From Chloroflexota bacterium (lineage in GTDB: Bacteria; Chloroflexota; Limnocylindria; Limnocylindrales; CSP1-4), in NCBI GenBank assembly GCA_013698385.1, contig JACCVB010000204.1, forward strand, positions 1 to 13,649: a stretch of 13,649 nucleotides of DNA, read 5' to 3'. Shown one piece after another: positions 6,162 to 13,649 of the stretch (position 1 is its first letter; every line of letters begins with the position of its first letter). The position numbers and the translations under genes are program-made. The notes under the pieces are model-generated. The model searched no databases, was not told the DNA's origin, and saw only the letters and a list, made by a program, of their open reading frames with translations.

Positions 6162-7817
6162 GTGAGTGATACCAGCCTGCCGACCCGCACGCCATCGCGA
6201 TCCCTGCCGATGCTTGACGTGGCGCCGCAGGCCCACCGGGGAGCGCGATCGCCGGCCCAGCCCGCGGACGAGCGCCTGTACGAGTACGTCCCTGACCTGG
6301 CCTCGCTGCCACGATTCCACGTGTGGACGCTGGGCTGCCAGATGAACCGCAGCGACTCGGAGGAGATGGCCGGTCGGCTGCTGCGCGCCGGCTGCGAAGA
6401 GGCGCCGTCGATGGACGCGGCCGATCTCGTGGTCATCAACACGTGCGCCATCCGCGAGGGAGCCGAGCAGAAAGTCATCGGGCGGCAGGGCCAGCTCGCC
6501 CAGCTCAAGGCCGCGCGCCCCGGGATGCGGGTGGTCCTGACCGGCTGTTCCGTCCGGGAGCCCGACCGGGCCGGACTGCAGCGGCGCTATCCCGCGGTGG
6601 ACCTATTCCTGCGCCCGGACGAAGAGCCCGAGCTCGTCGATCGGTTGGGGCTGGCCTCCGCGCAGGGCGACATCGGGTCAGTCGGTGCCATCACGACGGT
6701 CGGGAGGACGGTCGTGGGCGTCGCCGACGGCCTGTCGGGAACCCGTGCCCGCGCCATCGGGGAGGGGAGTGTCGCCCGCGGCTCCGCGGTCAGCGCCTGG
6801 CTGCCGATCATTTACGGCTGCGACAAGACCTGTACGTACTGCATCGTGCCCTTCAGCCGCGGTCCCGAGCGCAGCCGCCCGTTCGATGACATCGTGAACG
6901 AGGCACGCAGTCTCGCGGCGGCCGGCTACCGCGAGGTCACGCTGCTCGGCCAGAACGTGAACTCGTACGGCCACGACCTCGCACCGGACGCCCGGTTCGC
7001 GCATGTCGACGCCGAGCGCTGGGCCGGTCGGCAACTGGACCTTCATGGCCGCCCGGACCTAGCCGAGCTGATCCGCGCGATCGACGGCCTGCGGACCGCC
7101 GACGGACTGCCCGCCATCCCTCGCCTGCGGTTCGTCACGTCGCACCCGTGGGACCTGTCCGATCGCCTGATCGCGGCCCTCGCGGAGTGTCCCAGCGTGT
7201 GCGAGCACCTCCACCTGCCGGTCCAGTCCGGGGACGACGTCGTCCTGCGGCGGATGGGCCGCCAGTACACGATCAGCCACTACCGGGAACGACTCGCGCG
7301 GATCCGCGAGGCGGTGCCCGGGATCACGATCTCCACGGACGTGATCGTCGGGTTCTGCGGGGAGACCGAGGAGCAGTTCCAGGCGACCATGGCCCTATTG
7401 GAGGCGGTCCGCTACGATCAGGTCTTCGCGGCGGCCTACTCACCCCGCCCGGGCACCCCGGCGATGCGTCTTGTGGATGATGTGCCGCCGGAGGTGAAGC
7501 GCCGCCGCCTGAACGAGCTGCTGACGCTCCAGGAGTCGATCGGACTCGAGCGCAACGAGGCGTGGCTGGGCCGCGAGGTGAGAGTCCTCGTGGAGACGGT
7601 GACGCCGCCTCGTGGGCACGACCACGCCGACGACCACGAAGGTGGGGCGGGATCGCCGGCACCTCGGGTCGCGGGTCGGACCCGCGGCAATAAGCTCGTC
7701 CATCTGCCCGGCGGACCGGCGCTTGTCGGACAGGAGATCCTGGTCGAGATCGTCCATGCCGGCCCGTATGCCCTCCGAGGGACACCCAATCCTGACCACG
7801 TTTCGGCGATTCGTTGA
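6162..7817 (+). CDS. miaB: tRNA-2-methylthio-N6-isopentenyladenosine synthase MiaB
   Basis: MiaB is a radical-SAM enzyme that adds a methylthio group to i6A37 of tRNAs reading UNN codons. The N-terminal methylthiotransferase domain ligates one Fe-S cluster through C59 (LGCQMN), C95 (NTCAIREGAEQK) and C129 (TGCSVRE). The radical-SAM CxxxCxxC is C220, C224, C227 (GCDKTCTYC). Further MiaB blocks are LLGQNVNSYG, FVTSHPWDLSD, HLHLPVQSG and YSPRPGTPA, with a C-terminal TRAM domain. The NTCAIRE motif and TRAM domain favour MiaB over RimO. The length of 551 exceeds the usual 440-500 because of a polar lead of about 50 residues, an insert near 181-212, and a loop near 480-505 in TRAM with a His/Asp cluster (HDHADDHE, 486-493). 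The start is GTG at 6162. Confidence 0.96.
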   Translation: MSDTSLPTRTPSRSLPMLDVAPQAHRGARSPAQPADERLYEYVPDLASLPRFHVWTLGCQMNRSDSEEMAGRLLRAGCEEAPSMDAADLVVINTCAIREGAEQKVIGRQGQLAQLKAARPGMRVVLTGCSVREPDRAGLQRRYPAVDLFLRPDEEPELVDRLGLASAQGDIGSVGAITTVGRTVVGVADGLSGTRARAIGEGSVARGSAVSAWLPIIYGCDKTCTYCIVPFSRGPERSRPFDDIVNEARSLAAAGYREVTLLGQNVNSYGHDLAPDARFAHVDAERWAGRQLDLHGRPDLAELIRAIDGLRTADGLPAIPRLRFVTSHPWDLSDRLIAALAECPSVCEHLHLPVQSGDDVVLRRMGRQYTISHYRERLARIREAVPGITISTDVIVGFCGETEEQFQATMALLEAVRYDQVFAAAYSPRPGTPAMRLVDDVPPEVKRRRLNELLTLQESIGLERNEAWLGREVRVLVETVTPPRGHDHADDHEGGAGSPAPRVAGRTRGNKLVHLPGGPALVGQEILVEIVHAGPYALRGTPNPDHVSAIR

Positions 7818-7843
7818 CACGGACGAGAGCCCGCCGTTACCGT
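7814..7843 (+). promoter_or_regulatory. Promoter of the ABC importer operon
   Basis: TTGACA (7814-7819) is a perfect -35 hexamer; its TGA is the miaB stop codon. After 18 nt comes TACCGT (7838-7843), a -10 with the TAnnnT core. Transcription would begin near 7850 and leave a leader of about 85 nt before the binding-protein gene. This is the strongest promoter match I see in the window. Confidence 0.6.
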
Positions 7844-7917
7844 GGCGAGTGTTAGCCCGTTCACAGAGCGGCGGATCCCGTGCCGCGACGATGATGCGAG
7901 GCCTGAGGCCGACCATC

Positions 7918-7924
7918 AAGGAGG
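7918..7924 (+). promoter_or_regulatory. Strong Shine-Dalgarno AAGGAGG
   Basis: AAGGAGG ends 10 nt before the ATG at 7935. It fixes that ATG as the start over the in-frame GTG at 7842, which falls inside the -10 hexamer. Confidence 0.85.
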
Positions 7925-7934
7925 ATTGAGCACC

Positions 7935-9659
7935 ATGGACTACTCCCGTCTGGATCGCGTTCGCAAGTCGGCGACCCCACTCGAACTCGATCTCGTCGAG
8001 TCCTATGCGCGCGGTCGGATCACGCGACGCCAATTCATCAAGCGCGCGATGGTCATCGGCCTCTCGGTCCCGACCGTCAGCGCCGTGATCGCCGCCTGCG
8101 GGCCGGGCGCCGCCAGCCCGGCGGCGACGGCCGGTGGCAGCGCGAGCACAGCACCTGCGGCGAGCGGGAGCGCGGAGGCGTCAGCCTCGTCCGCGGCATC
8201 GGGTGGTTCCATCAAGGTCGCGCTCCAGCGCCCTGCAGCCGCGCTCGATCCGATCGCGATGCAGGACCTCGGCGCCTACGGGATGCTCGCCACGTCGTTC
8301 GAGTTCCTTGCGACGCTGGAACCGTCCGGCCTGGACATCGCGCCCGGACTGGCCGAGTCGTGGACGCCCAACGCCGACGGATCGGTCTGGACCTTCAAGC
8401 TGCGCCCCAACGTCAAGTGGCAGAAGGATGGCAAGCCCTTCACCGCGGACGACGTCGTCGCCACGATGGGTCGGCTGGTCGAGGCCGGGAACTCCGGCCT
8501 CAAGGGGGTCATCGACGAAAAGTCCACCAAGGCCGTCGACCCGACCACCGTTGAGTTCTCGCTACTCGGCCCGAACGGCAACTTCCCGTATCTCGTGTCC
8601 GTGTTCAATGCCCAGACCGTGATCACGCCGGTGGACTACGCGAGCGGGACCACGCTCGACCAGATGCCCGATGGCACCGGCGCCTGGAAGCTCGATAGCT
8701 ACGACCAGGCGACCGGCGCGAAGTTCTCCCGGAACCCGGACTGGTGGGGTGGCAAGACGCCGCTCGACTCGATCGAATACGTCTGGTTCGACGCGACCGG
8801 CCCGATGGTCACCGCCTACCAGGGTGGACAGGTGGACGCGATCGTCCAGTTCGATATCCTGTCCGGCGAACCGCTCCTCACTGACGCGAACACGGACGTC
8901 ATCGCGACACGAGCGGCCACCCATCGCCAGATCTGGATGCGGACGGATACCGGCCAGTTCAAGGACAAGCGCGTTCGCCAGGCCCTGGCCCTGACCTTCG
9001 ATCGCGAGGCGATGATCCAGCAGCTGTTCAAGGGCAAGGCGGACCTCGGCAACGACCATGTCATCGCCCCGATCTATGCCTACTTCGATCCGTCCGTGCC
9101 GCAGCGCAAGCGCGACATCGCGAAGGCCAAGGCCCTGCTGGCCGAGGCTGGGACGCCCAACGTCAAGGCCGTCCTGCACGCCGGCCAGGTGCTCGAGATC
9201 GCGGACCTCGCCGTGCTCATCCAGAGCAACGCCAAGGAGGCCGGATTCGACCTCGACGTGGCCGTCGAGAGCCTGGATACGTTCTACGGCGCGCAGTGGT
9301 GCCCGGCCGAGCCGAAGGATCCGCCCTGCTCCGGAGCCGCCGAGCTCGGCATCGTCGATTACGGCCACCGCGCCACCCCGGACGTCTATCTCAACTCCGC
9401 CCTCAAGACGAAGGGCGTCTGGAACTCGTCCCAGTACTCGTCACCGGCGTTCGACGCCGCCTTCAAGGAATTCCAGGCGGCCGTCGGGGTCGAGCAGCAG
9501 CGGGCCGCCTGCACCAAGATCGAGACGGTCCTCCTCGAGGACACGCCGATCGGGGTGCCGTACTTCTACAACTACTTCTCGGGTTCGTCCAAGAAGTACA
9601 AGGGTCTGTACTCGAGCGCGCTGGGGCAGATGTTCTTCTCGGCAGCCTCCCAGGTCTAG
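7935..9659 (+). CDS. ABC transporter solute-binding lipoprotein, family 5 (peptide/nickel type)
   Basis: This is the extracytoplasmic receptor that delivers a ligand to the adjacent permeases. The family (SBP_bac_5, DppA/OppA-like) binds di- or oligopeptides, nickel, opines or sugars, so the ligand is not determined. The 574-residue product begins with a 30-residue polar lead. A twin-arginine motif follows (TRRQFIK, R31-R32), then a hydrophobic core and a lipobox ending at C55 (VIAAC). That makes it a Tat-exported lipoprotein candidate. An Ala/Ser/Gly linker (about 57-91) tethers the domain. The family core appears as LAESW (139-143) and FTADDVV (169-175), with WTFKLRPNVKW between. C456 and C465 could form a disulfide near the predicted ligand region (GIVDYGHRATPDVYL). 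It heads the operon, with its own promoter and the best ribosome site in the window. Confidence 0.93.
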   Translation: MDYSRLDRVRKSATPLELDLVESYARGRITRRQFIKRAMVIGLSVPTVSAVIAACGPGAASPAATAGGSASTAPAASGSAEASASSAASGGSIKVALQRPAAALDPIAMQDLGAYGMLATSFEFLATLEPSGLDIAPGLAESWTPNADGSVWTFKLRPNVKWQKDGKPFTADDVVATMGRLVEAGNSGLKGVIDEKSTKAVDPTTVEFSLLGPNGNFPYLVSVFNAQTVITPVDYASGTTLDQMPDGTGAWKLDSYDQATGAKFSRNPDWWGGKTPLDSIEYVWFDATGPMVTAYQGGQVDAIVQFDILSGEPLLTDANTDVIATRAATHRQIWMRTDTGQFKDKRVRQALALTFDREAMIQQLFKGKADLGNDHVIAPIYAYFDPSVPQRKRDIAKAKALLAEAGTPNVKAVLHAGQVLEIADLAVLIQSNAKEAGFDLDVAVESLDTFYGAQWCPAEPKDPPCSGAAELGIVDYGHRATPDVYLNSALKTKGVWNSSQYSSPAFDAAFKEFQAAVGVEQQRAACTKIETVLLEDTPIGVPYFYNYFSGSSKKYKGLYSSALGQMFFSAASQV

Positions 9660-9673
9660 CACCGTCGACCAGC

Positions 9674-9708
9674 GGCAGGGAAGCGATCCCGTCTTCGCGT
9701 TCCCTGCC
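9674..9708 (+). other. Intercistronic stem-loop between binding-protein and permease genes
   Basis: GGCAGGGAA (9674-9682) pairs with TTCCCTGCC (9700-9708). Inside it GCGA (9683-9686) pairs with TCGC (9695-9698) around an 8-nt loop, with one bulged G. The total is 13 pairs. It starts 15 nt after the binding-protein stop and 35 nt remain before the permease ATG. No T-run follows. Hairpins at this point in ABC operons commonly protect the upstream message from 3' exonucleases or partly attenuate readthrough, giving excess binding protein. That role is inferred here. Confidence 0.75.
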
Positions 9709-9743
9709 GATCCCACCACACACATGAGGGGCCGCGGAGCCCG

Positions 9744-10697
9744 ATGACTCGCTGGATCCTGCGCCGCCTCGTCCTGTCGCTCATCACGCTCTGGCTGCTC
9801 GCCACGATCGTGTTCGTCATCGCGAACGTGCTGCCCAACGACGTCGGGCGGACCATCCTTGGTCCGTTCGCCCCGCAAGCCACGGTCGACGCGCTCAATG
9901 AGCGGCTTGGCACGAACGACCCGCTCCTCGAGCAGTACGTTCGCGCGATGCGCAACCTCGTCACCCTGGATTTCGGCAACTCGTTCCAGTCACGACAGCC
10001 GGTCCTGCCGCTCATCCTCGGGGCGATCGGCCGGTCCGGGCTCCTCGCGGCGTTCGCCCTCCTGCTGACGATCCCGGTCGCGATCGCGGCCGGCCTGTAT
10101 GCGGCCCGACGTCGTGACCGGCGCGCCGACCGGGCCATCGTCCTGCTCGGGGTGACCATGTCATCCATCCCCGAATTCGTCGTCGGCACGTTCCTGGTCG
10201 TCGTGGTGGGTGTCCAGTTGCGCTGGTTCCCGGTGACCGCCCGGGCCCCCGAGGGCGCTGACCCCGTGACGATCCTCAGCCACCTGTTCATGCCGGCTCT
10301 CGCCATGGCCCTCGTCTACTTCGGGTACATCGCACGCATGACACGTGCCGGCACGGTGGAGGTCCTCGAGTCGGACTACATCCGGACCGCCACGATGAAG
10401 GGGCTCACGACCGGGCAGACGATGCGCCGGCACGTCCTGCGCAATGCGCTGGTCCCGACCGTGGCCGTCATCGGCGTCCAGATCGGCTATCTCTTCGGCG
10501 GCATCATCGGGGTCGAGCGGATCTTCAACTACAACGGGATGGGCCAGGTGATGCTGTTCGCCGCACAGCGCAAGGACATCCCGGTCCTGCAGGCCGGAGC
10601 TATCGTCGTCGGGATCGTGTACATGCTCGCGACGCTGACGTCGGACCTGATCATCGCCTGGATGAACCCGCGCGCGCGCCTGGCCACGGGTCGCTGA
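9744..10697 (+). CDS. ABC transporter permease, DppB/OppB type
   Basis: This is the first of two membrane subunits of the importer. The 317-residue product starts MTRWILRRLVLSLITLWLLA, the typical DppB first helix. A periplasmic segment follows ('LGTNDPLLEQYVRAMRNLV' then 'DFGNSFQ'), then five further hydrophobic helices. The cytoplasmic EAA loop that docks on the ATPase is near residues 206-230 (ESDYIRTATMKGLTTGQTMRRHVLRNALVP). The start is ATG at 9744 with a weak CGGAG 4 nt upstream. The stop overlaps the next gene's ATG in TGATG, so the two permeases are translationally coupled. The fit to the family is good across the whole length. Confidence 0.95.
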   Translation: MTRWILRRLVLSLITLWLLATIVFVIANVLPNDVGRTILGPFAPQATVDALNERLGTNDPLLEQYVRAMRNLVTLDFGNSFQSRQPVLPLILGAIGRSGLLAAFALLLTIPVAIAAGLYAARRRDRRADRAIVLLGVTMSSIPEFVVGTFLVVVVGVQLRWFPVTARAPEGADPVTILSHLFMPALAMALVYFGYIARMTRAGTVEVLESDYIRTATMKGLTTGQTMRRHVLRNALVPTVAVIGVQIGYLFGGIIGVERIFNYNGMGQVMLFAAQRKDIPVLQAGAIVVGIVYMLATLTSDLIIAWMNPRARLATGR

Positions 10698-11592
10698 TGG
10701 ATACCGCGGCCGCCATCCCGCCGGTCGGGCCCCCGGCGGTCCCACAGGTGGACATCCGGTCCGAGCGGGCCCAGGCGCGCCGCGAGACGCGTGCCGTCCT
10801 GTTCCGTCGACCCGGGTTCATCATCGGCCTCGTCGTCCTCGGGATCTGGGCCATCTTCGCCATCGCCGGCGAGGCGATCACGCCCTATGACCCGTTCAAT
10901 GACTTCGGCGTCGGTCATACGCCGCCTGGTGCTGGACACCTGCTGGGCACGGACAGACTCGGCCGCGACGTCCTGTCGCGGGTCATGGCCGGCTCGCGTG
11001 ACGTCCTCATCGTCGCCCCGCTGGCGGCCCTGCTGGGCGTCGGTGTCGGGGCGTTCCTGGGCCTGATCATGGGCTACTACCGGGGCCTCGTGGACGAGAT
11101 CATCAGCCGCATCGTCGAGGCCTTCCTGTCGCTTCCGGTCATCCTCGTCGCCCTGCTGACGCTGGTCGTGCTGGGCTCGTCCAACCTCGTCGTGATCCTG
11201 GTCGTGGGCATCCTGTTCACGCCGATCGTCGCCCGCACGGTGCGCTCCGCCGTGATCGCCGAGGCCCAGCTCGACTATGTCACCTCGGCGAGGCTGCGCG
11301 GGGAGTCCGGCCTGTTCATCATGGCCCGCGAGATCTTCCCGAACGTGCGCGGACCGATCGTCGTGGAGCTGACCGTCAGGTTCGGGTACGCCATCTTCAC
11401 GGTGGCCACGCTATCCTTCCTTGGCGTCGGGATCCAGCCGCCGTCGCCCGACTGGGGCCTGAGCATCAGCGAGGAATTCAACAACATGATCTCGGGCAAG
11501 TGGTGGCCGACGCTGTTCCCGGCCCTCGCGATCGCCAGTTGCGTCGTGGCCGTCAATCTGATCGCCGACGCGCTCCAGTCGGTGGCCTCCGA

Positions 11593-11596
<4 letters not shown>
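10697..11596 (+). CDS. ABC transporter permease, DppC/OppC type
   Basis: This is the second membrane subunit, pairing with the upstream permease to form the translocation path. The 299-residue product has a cytosolic N-terminal segment (about 1-38) followed by the family's OppC-type first helix. 'HLLGTDRLGRDVLSRVMAGSRDVL' is the signature that opens the transport domain. The EAA loop lies near residues 188-212 (EAQLDYVTSARLRGESGLFIMAREIFPN). The end, SFLGVGIQPPSPDWGLSI and a last helix, is typical of DppC. The start overlaps the preceding stop by one base. Its stop overlaps the ATPase start in ATGA, indicating tight coupling. Confidence 0.95.

Positions 11597-13649
<2,053 letters not shown>

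Overview
The window is G+C-rich bacterial chromosome with tightly packed genes and no sign of mobile elements, CRISPR arrays, tRNA or rRNA genes. The order recA-recX-rny-(YmdB-type phosphodiesterase)-PHP exonuclease/phosphatase-(TerC)-miaB is a housekeeping arrangement of Terrabacteria. High G+C, RNase Y, a Tat-type lipoprotein signal on the solute-binding protein and several apparently leaderless genes suggest a high-G+C Chloroflexota member (Limnocylindria-like). A deep-branching actinobacterium is the alternative. This placement is inference from memory of such genomes, not a search result.

Layout. Positions 1-738 hold the 3' end of recA and a one-base-overlapping recX. Positions 904-1671 encode an unrecognised secreted protein with two EF-hand-like calcium loops, three near-identical acidic 11-residue repeats and a basic tail of five 11-residue (hendecad) repeats. 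It ends at a 13-bp hairpin with a GCAA tetraloop, probably its terminator. A candidate promoter and a roughly 200-nt leader then precede rny (1981-3510). The YmdB-type phosphodiesterase (3615-4400) and a PHP-domain protein (4431-5366) follow. A TerC-family membrane protein (5338-6111, minus strand) converges on the PHP gene with a 29-bp overlap. It diverges from miaB (6162-7817) across only 50 bp.

From 7814 to the window end lies a peptide-type ABC importer operon. It has a promoter whose -35 overlaps the miaB stop codon, a lipoprotein solute-binding protein, an intercistronic hairpin, two permeases and one large ATPase. That ATPase carries two complete nucleotide-binding domains, each followed by a four-cysteine oligopeptide-transporter domain, and is still open at the right edge.

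The genes form three themes: DNA recombination (recA/recX); RNA turnover and modification (rny, YmdB homologue, PHP exonuclease-like protein, miaB); and nutrient uptake (ABC operon). The secreted repeat protein and TerC are extra. The region is mostly ordinary. The least-explained parts are the secreted repeat protein, the start-proximal TAnnnT motifs that imply leaderless mRNAs, and the RNA hairpin between the binding-protein and permease genes.
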